64,000 nt of DNA from Pseudomonas farris. GTDB taxonomy: Bacteria > Pseudomonadota > Gammaproteobacteria > Pseudomonadales > Pseudomonadaceae. The DNA is taken from assembly GCF_019145235.1 (NCBI RefSeq), contig NZ_JAHSTV010000004.1, positions 124,001-188,000 of the forward strand. The letters run 5' to 3'. A program made the translations under genes and the position numbers. Positions within the stretch are counted from its first letter, which is position 1; every line of letters starts with the position of its first letter. Positions 44,159 to 53,974 of the stretch are shown here, piece by piece. Under the pieces are notes generated by a model. That model worked only from the letters and a program-made list of their open reading frames with translations, did not search any database and was not told the DNA's origin.

Positions 44159-44586
44159 CGACCGTGGAGCTTGCGGGTTTCGCTGAGGAAATGCGGTTGC
44201 TCGCGGCTGTCGGTGTCCTGGTTGTAGATATCGTCGTACCAGGCCGCGCCGCTCACACGCAGCCCATAGTTTTGCCGGCTGAGGTCCATTTCGGAAAACA
44301 GATCCAGACGGTTGGAGACCAGACCGCGGCTGAAGTTTTTATCGCCCTGACTCTGGATCGAGGGGTACAGGCCATTGGCGGTCGGTGCGTTGACTAATCG
44401 GCTGTCCTGACCTTGCAGACGCCAAGCCTGGCTGTACTTGATGGTGTTGTCCCAACGCAGTTTCCAGTCCGAATCCCCCAGGTCCATTTGCATGGCCTCG
44501 GCCCTTTCGATCATCACGCCGGCACTGCATAACGCCAGAAACAGGGCGCAATGCTTGAAACGAAAGCAACGTTTAACGTTGTCCAT
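44158..44586 (-). pseudogene. N-terminal fragment of a DUF1302 outer-membrane protein
   Basis: From ATG 44586 (GAGGAG site upstream) the frame encodes a signal peptide and about 140 residues of DUF1302: LRWDNTIKYSQAWRL, FSRGLVSNRLDLFSEMDLSRQNYGLRVSGAAWYDDIYN and FLSETRKLHGR. After HGR the sequence changes into RND-transporter DNA in another frame (WPRVIPSADC...) and stops at 44113. Intact DUF1302 proteins are several hundred residues longer. In other genomes DUF1302, DUF1329 and an RND gene form one operon, so an internal deletion explains the fusion. The exact joint is within about 10 bases of 44158. Confidence 0.82.
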
Positions 44587-44687
44587 GGACGCTCCTCATT
44601 ATTTTTATTTTTGGCATGGCTTTGCACGCATAGCACCAGCCAGCATGCTCAGGTAGCGGCTTGCGCCGCTGTCTATAGGTGTGCGTT

Positions 44688-45455
44688 TCAGATGTAGGTG
44701 GAGGCCAATCCGCCATCGACTGCCAGGTTGACGCCGTTGATCCAGCGCGACTCGTCGGCACACAGGAAAGCGATCACCGCCGCCACCTCATCGGCATAAC
44801 CGGGGCGTTTCATGCGATGGGCATCGGCCTGGGTTCGTGCTTCACCGAGCATGCTCACGAAGTCGCCGAGGATGGGGGTGAAGACCGGGCCCGGCGCCAC
44901 GCTGTTCATGCGCACTGAATGTTCGAGAAACCAGGGCTGAGCCTGCAGGTAATTCCAGACGATCAAGGCTTCCTTGAAATACTGGTAGTAGGTCGCGTCC
45001 GGTACCGGGTGCTCGGCCAGCCAGGCTTGCGCGGCGGCGAAACCTTCGATGCGTGCCAGCGCCTTGTGCTGTTCCAGGCGTAACGGCCACTCGGCGCCGA
45101 GGATTGAGGCGACATTGACGATGCTGCCGCCAGCGGTGATGCGCGGCAACAGTGCGCTGCTCAGGTGACGCAACCCCAGGTAATTAACCTTCGCCAGCAG
45201 TTGCGGGTTTGCCGTGCCCGGCACCCCGGCGATATTGCACAGGCTATCGATCCGCGCCGGTAGCTGCGGCAACAGCCGGTCGATGTTCTCGGCACTGCTC
45301 AGATCGCCGTGGACAAAACCGTCCAGGGTCATGTGCGGGGCCTTAAGATCGACGCCAATCACGTGGGCGCCGTGGGCGCGCAGCAGGCTTGCAGTAGCGG
45401 CGCCGATACCCGAGGAGACCCCGGTCACCAGCACAATCTTGTTGTCGAGTTTCAT
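44688..45455 (-). CDS. calA: Coniferyl-alcohol dehydrogenase (SDR)
   Basis: The 255-residue SDR matches CalA, which oxidises coniferyl alcohol to coniferyl aldehyde with NAD+. It has the VTGVSSGIGAATASLL Rossmann motif, CNIAGVPGT, the catalytic Ser in NVASILGAEWPLR and the YYQYFKEAL tyrosine-lysine pair with an unusual long insertion before it, a CalA/3-alpha-HSD subfamily trait. ATG 45455 has GAGGAC seven bases upstream. It follows the aromatic aldehyde dehydrogenase by 59 bases and precedes the DUF1302 fragment, all in one direction. Confidence 0.88.
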   Translation of the reverse strand: MKLDNKIVLVTGVSSGIGAATASLLRAHGAHVIGVDLKAPHMTLDGFVHGDLSSAENIDRLLPQLPARIDSLCNIAGVPGTANPQLLAKVNYLGLRHLSSALLPRITAGGSIVNVASILGAEWPLRLEQHKALARIEGFAAAQAWLAEHPVPDATYYQYFKEALIVWNYLQAQPWFLEHSVRMNSVAPGPVFTPILGDFVSMLGEARTQADAHRMKRPGYADEVAAVIAFLCADESRWINGVNLAVDGGLASTYI

Positions 45456-45514
45456 GTTGAGTCCTCTTATTATTTTTGTGTACTCGGTGGGCCTCGTCGG
45501 CCTGGTCCTGTCCG

Positions 45515-46990
45515 TCAAAACGGGTAGCGCGGCGCCTTATCCTTGATCGTCACCCATTGCCATTGGGTGTATTCGTCCCAGTCGGCCGGGCCGCCCACGC
45601 TGCCGCCATTGCCCGAGCTGCCGCGCCCACCGAACGGGTTGATGCATTCGTCGGCCACCGTCTGATCGTTGATGTGCAGCAGGCCGCAATTAAGTTGCTC
45701 GCCAATCGCCATCGCGTGCCCGACCGAAGGCGAAATGATCCCTGCGGACAAGCCATATTCGGTGCGATTAGCCAGGTCGATGGCCTCATCGTCGCTGGTA
45801 AAACTCACCACCGTGGCGACCGGGCCGAAGATCTCCTCGTCAAATGCGCGCATGCCCGGGCGCACACCGGAAAGCACCGTAGGTTGGTAGAACAGCCGTT
45901 CAAACTCGCCACCGGCTTGCAGTGTTGCCCCGGCCGTCACACTCTCGGTGACGATTTCATGCACACGTTGCAACTGTCGCTTGTTGATCAAAGGCCCCAA
46001 TACCGCCTCGCCACGAGCGGCATTGCCGACCGTGATCGCCCGGGCTTTCTCTGCCAGCCGACGGACCAGTTCTTCAGCGATCGATTCATGGGCCAGGATG
46101 CGTCCGGTGGCCATACAGATTTGCCCCTGATGCAGCCAGGCCCCCCAGGCTGCATTGCTCGCCGCCAACTCAAGATCGGCATCTTCGAGCACGATTAACG
46201 AGTTTTTGCCGCCCAGTTCCAGAGCGACTTTTTTCAGATGACGCCCAGCCACCTCCGCAACCTTGCGCCCGGCTGCGGTAGAACCGGTGAACGCGATCAT
46301 CCGAACATGCGGATCGCGGCACAGGGCCTCACCGACCACTGCTGCGCCCGGTAAAACCTGCAGCAACCCTTTTGGCAAACCGGCCGCCTCGAACAACCGG
46401 GCAATGATGAAACCGCCACTGACCGGGGTTTGCGGATCGGGCTTGAGCACCACCGCATTACCGGTCGCCAGCGCCGGTGCCACCGAACGCAGGGAGAGCA
46501 CCAGGGGAAAATTGAACGGCGAGATCACCCCGACCACACCATGGGGCAATCGGCGTGCATAGGACAAACGCCCCGCTTCGCTTGGGAGGACCAGACCATG
46601 GGGTTGCGACAGCAGACCGGCGGCCTGATGCAACAAGACGATCGCCTCGCGAACCTCATGTTCACCCTTGAACAGACTACCGCCGCTTTCCCGAGCGATG
46701 TACAGCGCCAGTTCGGCAAAATGTTGCTGGGCCAGGGCTGCGGCTTTGCGAAAGATCTCTGCGCGTTCCCGTGGCCCCAATGCCGCCCAGGCCGGTTGAA
46801 CACGGGCAGCGGTCAGGCTGGCAAACGCGATGTCCGCCGCATCGGCTAATCCGGTGACGGTCAGTACCTCGCCGGTGGCCGGCTCGATGACTCTGTTGAC
46901 GCCGCCCAATGGACGTATCCAGTCGCCATTGAAGATGCGTTCGCACCACAGCTCGTCCCGCAGAAAATCAGATGGTTCACTTACCGACAT
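45515..46990 (-). CDS. Aromatic aldehyde dehydrogenase (benzaldehyde dehydrogenase type)
   Basis: The 491-residue NAD+-dependent aldehyde dehydrogenase resembles benzaldehyde dehydrogenases (XylC/AreC type). Visible are VISPFNFPLVLSLRSVAPALATGNAVVLKP, the Glu in VALELGGKNSLIVLEDADL, the catalytic Cys in HQGQICMATGRIL and EEIFGPVATVV. With CalA in the same operon, coniferyl aldehyde is the likely substrate, giving ferulate. ATG 46990 has GGAG six bases upstream. A sigma-54-like promoter lies about 80 bases upstream and a sigma-54 activator gene is divergent. Confidence 0.88.
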   Translation of the reverse strand: MSVSEPSDFLRDELWCERIFNGDWIRPLGGVNRVIEPATGEVLTVTGLADAADIAFASLTAARVQPAWAALGPRERAEIFRKAAALAQQHFAELALYIARESGGSLFKGEHEVREAIVLLHQAAGLLSQPHGLVLPSEAGRLSYARRLPHGVVGVISPFNFPLVLSLRSVAPALATGNAVVLKPDPQTPVSGGFIIARLFEAAGLPKGLLQVLPGAAVVGEALCRDPHVRMIAFTGSTAAGRKVAEVAGRHLKKVALELGGKNSLIVLEDADLELAASNAAWGAWLHQGQICMATGRILAHESIAEELVRRLAEKARAITVGNAARGEAVLGPLINKRQLQRVHEIVTESVTAGATLQAGGEFERLFYQPTVLSGVRPGMRAFDEEIFGPVATVVSFTSDDEAIDLANRTEYGLSAGIISPSVGHAMAIGEQLNCGLLHINDQTVADECINPFGGRGSSGNGGSVGGPADWDEYTQWQWVTIKDKAPRYPF

Positions 46991-47067
46991 TTCGGTCTCC
47001 CGGCTCTTGTGTTTGTAATTGCCTGACGCGGCCTCGCGAAAACGATGCAGCGTCGTGAAAGCACTAG

Positions 47068-47083
47068 AGCAAGGGCTGTGCCG
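47068..47083 (-). promoter_or_regulatory. Sigma-54-type promoter of the aldehyde dehydrogenase-calA operon
   Basis: On the minus strand CGGCACAGCCCTTGCT has the GG-N10-GC spacing and the GGCAC/TTGC elements of -24/-12 promoters. It is 78-93 bases before the ATG at 46990, and the divergent neighbour encodes a sigma-54-dependent activator. Confidence 0.7.
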
Positions 47084-47208
47084 ACTTCCTCTGTCGCCAC
47101 GCGTTTTAGGTGGCGAAGGCTCTGGCCTGAAGGTTTGAGAAGAGCACTGATGAATAGGGCAAGGCGTTTGGCGCTCGGCCGACACCCGGCCACTTGTCCA
47201 AATGATAA

Positions 47209-47251
47209 AGTTATGTTTAATAACTGTTTTGCTAATTGATCATTTCGATCA
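47209..47251. promoter_or_regulatory. Two palindromes between aldehyde dehydrogenase and activator genes
   Basis: AGTTATGTTTAATAACT (47209-47225) is a perfect AGTTAT/ATAACT inverted repeat that matches 14 of 17 positions of the ech palindrome. TGATC-N5-GATCA (47237-47251) resembles the TTGATCAATTGATCAA-type upstream activating sites of XylR/DmpR proteins. Both lie about 125-180 bases upstream of the sigma-54 promoter, the usual distance for enhancers, and just before the activator's own start. Confidence 0.5.
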
Positions 47252-47277
47252 GTCGACTCGCTCAGGGGCATATAACA

Positions 47278-49053
47278 ATGAATAATCCCCATTCGCTGCT
47301 TCCTCATCTCGCGGTGCAGGAGGAACATTTTTCGCCCCGAGGAGACAGCACTCAACTGACCGAGGGCAACTCACCGACCCTGGCCGAGTTAGCCGAATGC
47401 CTGTTCTTTTCCCCGGTTGACGGACGTATCTGGCTCAACGACCAGCGCATGCTGCTATTGCACAGTTCATCCTTCGGCGCGCTGCGACGGGAGATTATCG
47501 AGCGCCAGGGACTGGAACAGACTCGCGGTCTGTTTACCCGCACCGGTTATTTGTCCGGCGCACGTGATGCGCGATTGATCCGCGAGCGCTGGCCAGACGC
47601 CGACGCCGCGGCGGTTTTCTCGGCCGGCACGCGCCTGCACACACTCGAAGGCATGACCAAGGTCGAACCCCTGCACTTCAAATTCGACGCCGACTCGGGC
47701 TTCTATGAAGGTGAATTCCTCTGGCACCACTCCTGTGAGGCCGACGAACATATCGCCGCCCACGGGATCGGCCAGGATCCGGTGTGCTGGACCGAACTGG
47801 GCTACGCCATCGGTTACGTCAGCGGGCTGTTCGGCCGCCTGGTGATCTTCCGTGAGACCGAATGCCGGGGCATGGGTCATGAGTGCTGCCGGGTGATCGG
47901 CAAGACCGCCGAGCAATGGGGCGATGTCGAACAGGACCTGAGTTATCTCACCGCCACGCCATCCAGCGTCGCCCCCAAGCAGCGCCCGGCCCCGGCGCCG
48001 GCGCCCCAGGACGACGACAGTGAATTACCCGGCGGGCAAAAACCCATTGGCGCCAGCGCCGCCTTCAACGCCGCGACCCTCGCCTTGCAGCGGGTTGCGC
48101 CGACGCCGGCCACAGTGCTGTTCAGCGGCGAGTCCGGAGTCGGCAAGGAATTGTTCGCCCGTCAGTTGCACCAGTTCAGCCCACGCCATCAAGCACCTTT
48201 CGTGGCCCTCAACTGCGCCGCGATCCCGGACAATCTGATCGAGGCCGAACTGTTCGGGGTCGAACGCGGCGCCTATACCGGCGCGACCCATTCGCGTCCT
48301 GGACGCTTCGAACGGGCTCACGGTGGCACCCTGTTTCTCGATGAAATCGCCAGCCTCAGCCTGCCGGGCCAAGGCAAGCTGCTGCGTGCATTGCAAGAGC
48401 GTGAGATCGAGCGCATCGGTGCAAGCCAGCCGATCAGGGTCGATGTCCGGGTGGTGGCGGCAACCAATGTCGACTTGCGCAAAGCCGTGGCGGCCGGAGA
48501 CTTTCGCGAGGACCTGTTCTACCGCCTGAACGTCTACCCCATCACGTTGCCGCCACTGCGCGAACGTCGTGATGACATTCCGTTGCTGGTCAACGCGTTC
48601 CTGCGGCGCTTCTGTCAGGCCTACGCCCGCAAGCCCGCCGGGCTGACCATGCGCGCGCTCAAAGTGCTGTTGCGCTATGACTTTCCCGGCAACGTGCGGG
48701 AATTGCAGAACCTGGTAGAGCGCGGTTTGATCGCCAGCGAAGACGGTCAAGCCATCGATCTGGTCCACCTGTTTCGCAACGAACCCATGCCACAGGAGGC
48801 GTACTCTCTGGACGGCAATGGCAGCCTCGCAGCCACTGACCCGAGCCCCGCCAACACGCAGCCTCGTCCAGCCTTGCTGGAAACCCTGGCTCGTCTGGAA
48901 CACGGCTTCTCCATTGAAGGTCTGGAGTCGCGTTTGATCGACGAAGCGCTGCAAAAGAGCGAAGGCAACCTCGCCGCCGCCGCGCGACTGCTGGGGTTAA
49001 GTCGTGCGCAGTTTGCCTACCGACTGAAGAAGTACCGACAGGCATCGGCCTGA
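47278..49053 (+). CDS. XylR/DmpR-like sigma-54-dependent activator
   Basis: The 591-residue protein has an N-terminal XylR_N plus V4R aromatic-sensing region (about 30-215, with [16 protein letters not shown] as the V4R cysteine segment), a linker rich in Ala/Pro, a AAA+ domain with Walker A GESGVGKE (284-291), the sigma-54 loop GAYTGA (331-336) and GGTLFLDEI, and a C-terminal Fis-type helix-turn-helix ([23 protein letters not shown]). GAYTGA is a known variant of GAFTGA. It is divergent from the aldehyde dehydrogenase-calA operon, which has a sigma-54-like promoter, so it probably activates that operon in response to a phenylpropanoid alcohol or aldehyde. Confidence 0.93.
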   Translation: MNNPHSLLPHLAVQEEHFSPRGDSTQLTEGNSPTLAELAECLFFSPVDGRIWLNDQRMLLLHSSSFGALRREIIERQGLEQTRGLFTRTGYLSGARDARLIRERWPDADAAAVFSAGTRLHTLEGMTKVEPLHFKFDADSGFYEGEFLWHHSCEADEHIAAHGIGQDPVCWTELGYAIGYVSGLFGRLVIFRETECRGMGHECCRVIGKTAEQWGDVEQDLSYLTATPSSVAPKQRPAPAPAPQDDDSELPGGQKPIGASAAFNAATLALQRVAPTPATVLFSGESGVGKELFARQLHQFSPRHQAPFVALNCAAIPDNLIEAELFGVERGAYTGATHSRPGRFERAHGGTLFLDEIASLSLPGQGKLLRALQEREIERIGASQPIRVDVRVVAATNVDLRKAVAAGDFREDLFYRLNVYPITLPPLRERRDDIPLLVNAFLRRFCQAYARKPAGLTMRALKVLLRYDFPGNVRELQNLVERGLIASEDGQAIDLVHLFRNEPMPQEAYSLDGNGSLAATDPSPANTQPRPALLETLARLEHGFSIEGLESRLIDEALQKSEGNLAAAARLLGLSRAQFAYRLKKYRQASA

Positions 49054-49110
49054 CTCAGGCTGAGTCAATGCAGGCCCACCTCAATAGGAGCAGCCCTGCT
49101 CTTGTTGAGG
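49051..49110. terminator. Two hairpins after the activator gene
   Basis: TGACTCAGGCTGAGTCA (49051-49067) is a perfect 7-bp hairpin that includes the activator's stop codon. CCTCAA...TTGAGG (49079-49110) encloses GAGCAG/CTGCTC and forms a longer stem. Neither has a strong T-run; together they separate the activator from the esterase gene. Confidence 0.5.
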
Positions 49111-49177
49111 CACGGAGGTTAGCGTAGCAACGACGACCCGTCGTAGATGAGGATGAAACGAAATTATCTTGCCAATA

Positions 49178-49196
49178 TAGTTATGACAATTAACTA
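49178..49196. promoter_or_regulatory. Second copy of the ech-type palindrome, before the esterase gene
   Basis: TAGTTATGACAATTAACTA differs from the ech/marR palindrome (39026-39044) at one central base. It lies 49-67 bases before the esterase ATG, the same distance as the first copy from ech, so the MarR protein encoded at 39182 may control both. Confidence 0.72.
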
Positions 49197-49244
49197 TGTT
49201 TGAAGTTAACTTGTTTTCCCCATAACACGCGCCCCGGAGTCCAC

Positions 49245-50231
49245 ATGCCCAATAACAACAACATCGACGGCATCATAGAACAACTCGCCCAACTACCTCC
49301 CCTCAGCTCGCTGACTGTCGATCAGCAGCGTCAACAGGCCGAACTACTCTTCGGCGCCGGCTCCTGTGCCGAGGGCGTGACCTTTGAGGCCGCCAATCTG
49401 GCCAGCGTCAGCGGGCTTTGGACCATTCCCACAGATGTCCGGCCTGACTTCGTGTTGCTGTATCTGCATGGCGGAGGCTACTCATTCGGCAGTGCCCGGG
49501 CCTATCGCCCGCTCACCAGCCAATTGGCCGCCCGCAGCCGGATTCGTACCCTGTGCATCGATTACCGCCTGGCCCCGGAACACCCTTTCCCGGCCGCCGT
49601 AGAGGACGCTCTGGATGTTTACCGTGTACTCCTCGAAAACGGTGTGAACGCCGAGCACCTGGTGCTGGCCGGCGACAGTGCCGGCGGCGGTCTGTGCATG
49701 GCGCTGATGTTGGCTGCCAAGGCCGCTGGTTTGCCGCTGCCCGCGGCTGCGGTAGTGATGTCGCCTTGGGTGGACATGGCTCAGACAGGAGAGTCCTGGA
49801 ATTTGCAGAAAGCTCGAGATCCATTGCTCGGCCCGCTTGCTGGCGAGCCCCTTATGGCCGACACCTATCTGCAGGGCGCCGAACCACTGAATCCGCTGGC
49901 CTCCCCCCTATACGGCGACCTTAGGAGTCTGCCGCCAGTACTGATCCAGGTGGGCAGCCGGGAATGCCTGCTGGATGATTCAACCCGGCTCGCCAGCCGC
50001 CTGGCCAGCGCCGAAGTGGCGGTACACCTGGACGTCTGGCCGGGAATGATTCATGTCTTCCAGACCATGAGCGATCAACTCGAAGAAGCCCGCCGGGCAC
50101 TGGACCAGATCAGCGCCTTCCTGCTTCGGCACCTGGGGGAAGATGTGTCCCGACTTCAAGTTTGCGTAGAATGCCGTGTCGATACTGAATTCAATAACAA
50201 AAAACGGTCGGCAGACTCATCATCCTTGTGA
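49245..50231 (+). CDS. HSL-family alpha/beta-hydrolase (probable aryl or phenylpropanoid esterase)
   Basis: The 328-residue hydrolase of the hormone-sensitive lipase family has the oxyanion motif HGGG (His75-Gly78), the nucleophile Ser145 in GDSAGG, an Asp in ECLLDDS and His270 in PGMIHVF. It lacks a signal peptide, so it acts in the cytoplasm. The operator shared with ech suggests it hydrolyses esters that release ferulate or coniferyl alcohol, comparable in role to AreA of aryl-ester pathways. That substrate is inference. ATG 49245 has GGAG six bases upstream. The last 20 residues (ECRVDTEFNNKKRSADSSSL) are an unusual hydrophilic tail. Confidence 0.88.
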   Translation: MPNNNNIDGIIEQLAQLPPLSSLTVDQQRQQAELLFGAGSCAEGVTFEAANLASVSGLWTIPTDVRPDFVLLYLHGGGYSFGSARAYRPLTSQLAARSRIRTLCIDYRLAPEHPFPAAVEDALDVYRVLLENGVNAEHLVLAGDSAGGGLCMALMLAAKAAGLPLPAAAVVMSPWVDMAQTGESWNLQKARDPLLGPLAGEPLMADTYLQGAEPLNPLASPLYGDLRSLPPVLIQVGSRECLLDDSTRLASRLASAEVAVHLDVWPGMIHVFQTMSDQLEEARRALDQISAFLLRHLGEDVSRLQVCVECRVDTEFNNKKRSADSSSL

Positions 50232-50288
50232 TCAACACCACTGGTGACTTGTGGCGCCCTTCTACGTTCAATGCCTGACCTATCAACC

Positions 50289-51053
50289 ATGAGCGAGAGT
50301 TCATGGGTATTAATTGCCAATACAAAAGTGCTTTGCAGGTTTTGTCTGTCGGTATCGTTGCTTATTGCCGGTAACGCCTCAGGCGCGCCATTGCCGCTTG
50401 AGTTGTATATCCCTGACGCGCCGCCACTGACGTTTGTCGATGACTCCAAGGGTCATGGAATGGTCGGAGAAGCCGTCCTGGCGGCCATTGCCAACGCCGG
50501 CTATGTCGCTCATGTCCACGTGCTTCCTTGGGCTCGATCACAGAAACACGTCAGCGAGAAGCAGGATATCCTGATAGCCCCCTTGTCTCGCACGCCGGAA
50601 CGCGAAGATCGCTTCACCTGGATCGCGTCGATCATGCCCATGGAGCGCGCCTTCTTCAGCCTCGACCGGCCAGTGAGCAGCTTCGCCCAAGCGAAAAAAA
50701 CCTACCGGGTGATCGGCGTCGGCCTCGGTAGTGCACAGGAGGAAATCCTGCGTGCACAAGGCTTCAGCGACGAACAGATTTACCCGCTGACCATTGGCGA
50801 CAATCCCGCACAGATGCTCTTGAAAGGTCGCATTGATGCCTGGTTCAACGGTGTTCCCGAGAGTCAATACATCTGGCCGAAAATGTCTGAACGCAAGCTG
50901 TTCATGAGCCCCGTCATGAACAGAGCGGAGCTCTATCTGGCTTGCTCCAGGCTTTGCTCCGCTCAACTGGTGCAAGACCTGCGCGAGGCGGTTGAAACGC
51001 TTCGCGATGACGGCACTTTGGCGCGTATCCAGCAGAGCTATTTGTCGCCATAA
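50289..51053 (+). CDS. Periplasmic amino-acid-type (SBP_bac_3) binding protein
   Basis: The 254-residue protein has a signal peptide (VLCRFCLSVSLLIAGNASGA) and a family 3 solute-binding fold: YIPDAPPLTFVDDSKGHGMVGEAVLAAI, YPLTIGDNPAQMLLKGRIDAWFNG and the C-terminal VETLRDDGTLARIQQSYLSP helix. No permease or sensor domain is attached and none is encoded nearby, so it may be a stand-alone sensor or orphan. ATG 50289 keeps the signal peptide near the N-terminus; ATG 50271 is possible and neither has a good ribosome site. Confidence 0.78.
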   Translation: MSESSWVLIANTKVLCRFCLSVSLLIAGNASGAPLPLELYIPDAPPLTFVDDSKGHGMVGEAVLAAIANAGYVAHVHVLPWARSQKHVSEKQDILIAPLSRTPEREDRFTWIASIMPMERAFFSLDRPVSSFAQAKKTYRVIGVGLGSAQEEILRAQGFSDEQIYPLTIGDNPAQMLLKGRIDAWFNGVPESQYIWPKMSERKLFMSPVMNRAELYLACSRLCSAQLVQDLREAVETLRDDGTLARIQQSYLSP

Positions 51054-51157
51054 CGGTCCGCAACAACTCGTCCGTTGGCCGTAGATTCGCGACTATGTTT
51101 GCCCCGCTTTCCCTGTTGGCGGATTTCTTCATTCTGGAGCCTGAATAGCGTAGGGCG

Positions 51158-51940
51158 TTAGCGCGCCTTCCAGTCACGCAACCACTGCAAGCCGGCCGAG
51201 GTGTTACCACGCGGCCGGTATTCGCACCCTACCCAGCCGTCATAACCCAACTGATCGATCAGCTCGAACAGATAGGGATAGTTGACTTCTCCCAGGTCCG
51301 GCTCATGTCGATCCGGCACGCCGGCGATCTGGATGTGGCCGATGCCGTCGAAGTCCCGACGCAGTTTAGTCGCCAGGTCACCTTCGACGATCTGGCAGTG
51401 GTAGCAGTCGAACTGAACCTTCAGGTTACTGGCGCCCACTTCCTTGCAGATGGCTTGGGCCTGATCCTGCCGGTTGAGGAAAAAGCCCGGCATGTCCCGC
51501 GTATTGATCGGCTCCAGCAGCACCGTGATGCCAGCCTTGGCGGCCTGCGCGGTGGCGTAAGCCAGGTTCTCCAGGTACACGCCGTGATGCCGTGGGCGAT
51601 CGCTTTGCGACGGCAGCAAGCCGGCCATCACATGGATGCGCGAGTTGCCCAGTACCGCGGCGTATTCCAGCGCGCGATCGAAACCGCTACGAAATTCACT
51701 CTCCCGCCCCGGCAACGACACCGTGCCGCGCTCGCCCGCCGCCCAATCGCCGGGCGGTGCGTTGAACAGTGCCTGCACCAGGCCGTTGTCGCTCAAGCGC
51801 TGTTTGAGTTCCTGAGCGCTGTAATCGTAGGGAAACAGGTATTCCACGGCTTCGAAACCATCGGCGGCAGCGGCGGCGAAGCGGTCCAGAAACTCATGTT
51901 CCGGGTAGAGCATGCTGAGGTTTGCAGCAAAACGAGGCAT
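51158..51940 (-). CDS. hyi: Hydroxypyruvate isomerase
   Basis: The 260-residue TIM-barrel protein (AP-endonuclease 2-like fold) matches Hyi, which interconverts hydroxypyruvate and tartronate semialdehyde. [55 protein letters not shown] (metal Glu), [15 protein letters not shown] and the Glu in [17 protein letters not shown] are typical. In many pseudomonads it lies with glxR and other glyoxylate/glycerate genes; here those partners are absent. A decayed GntP permease lies just upstream. Confidence 0.93.
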   Translation of the reverse strand: MPRFAANLSMLYPEHEFLDRFAAAAADGFEAVEYLFPYDYSAQELKQRLSDNGLVQALFNAPPGDWAAGERGTVSLPGRESEFRSGFDRALEYAAVLGNSRIHVMAGLLPSQSDRPRHHGVYLENLAYATAQAAKAGITVLLEPINTRDMPGFFLNRQDQAQAICKEVGASNLKVQFDCYHCQIVEGDLATKLRRDFDGIGHIQIAGVPDRHEPDLGEVNYPYLFELIDQLGYDGWVGCEYRPRGNTSAGLQWLRDWKAR

Positions 51941-51961
51941 GGTAGCTCCTTGGATAGAAGG

Positions 51962-52124
51962 TTAGACAAACGGCCAGATCAACAAGGTAATACCGAAACC
52001 CAACGTGCCGAGCAAGGGTCAGCAGAAAGCCCTGGGCGGGTACCGGCAGACCGGTGGTACGCAGCATATCGGAGACAACCGCGCCGATTCCGGTATCCAC
52101 CAACACCTTACCGAACCCGCGCAT
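51962..52124 (-). pseudogene. Remnant of a GntP-type gluconate/organic acid permease
   Basis: On the minus strand RGFGKVLVDTGIGAVVSDMLRTTGLPVPAQGFLLTLA (52121 downward) matches the interior of GntP-family permeases. A small deletion and frame change then leads directly into LGTLGFGITLLIWPFV and a TAA at 51964-51962, which is a permease C-terminus. The large N-terminal part and most of the C-terminal half are missing. GntP carriers accompany hyi in other genomes, so this was probably the matching transporter. Confidence 0.7.
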
Positions 52125-52173
52125 GTTCCTGATGCTTAATGTTCCAGGACAGCACTACCGTGCTGCTGGCCAA

Positions 52174-52207
52174 AAAAAATGGATCTCTTTTCAGGGATCC
52201 ATTTTTT
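52174..52207. terminator. Bidirectional intrinsic terminator downstream of the sugar porin
   Basis: AAAAAATGGATC at 52174-52185 pairs perfectly with GATCCATTTTTT at 52196-52207, giving an A/T-flanked hairpin with a U-tract in both directions. It begins 33 bases past the porin stop at 52240 (minus strand). Confidence 0.88.
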
Positions 52208-52239
52208 AATGCGTGGAGCGGGTAGTGATGAAGCAGATA

Positions 52240-53826
<1,587 letters not shown>

Positions 53827-53932
53827 TTATTGTTTTGTTCCAGTGGCCGAGCCTTTTTTCCGTGTTTCGCGGATTGCCAAAATCGACAAAAAAAAGGATG
53901 CCTCATCGCAAATACGCTGCTACATTGACGAT

Positions 53933-53944
53933 GTTAACGTTAAC
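53933..53944. promoter_or_regulatory. LacI-type operator between porin and ABC operon
   Basis: GTTAACGTTAAC is a perfect 12-bp palindrome centred on CG, the typical core of LacI/GalR operators. It is 31-42 bases before the ATG of the binding-protein gene and 128 bases from the divergent porin start. The cognate repressor is probably the LacI protein encoded at 59837. Confidence 0.72.
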
Positions 53945-53974
53945 TTTTCTAAAAACAAAAATAAAGAGGGCTTT

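Noticed and set aside
52180..52201. ATGGATC near 52180 as a VanR-type site
   Set aside because: It is part of the stem of an intrinsic terminator behind the porin gene and is far from any aromatic promoter.
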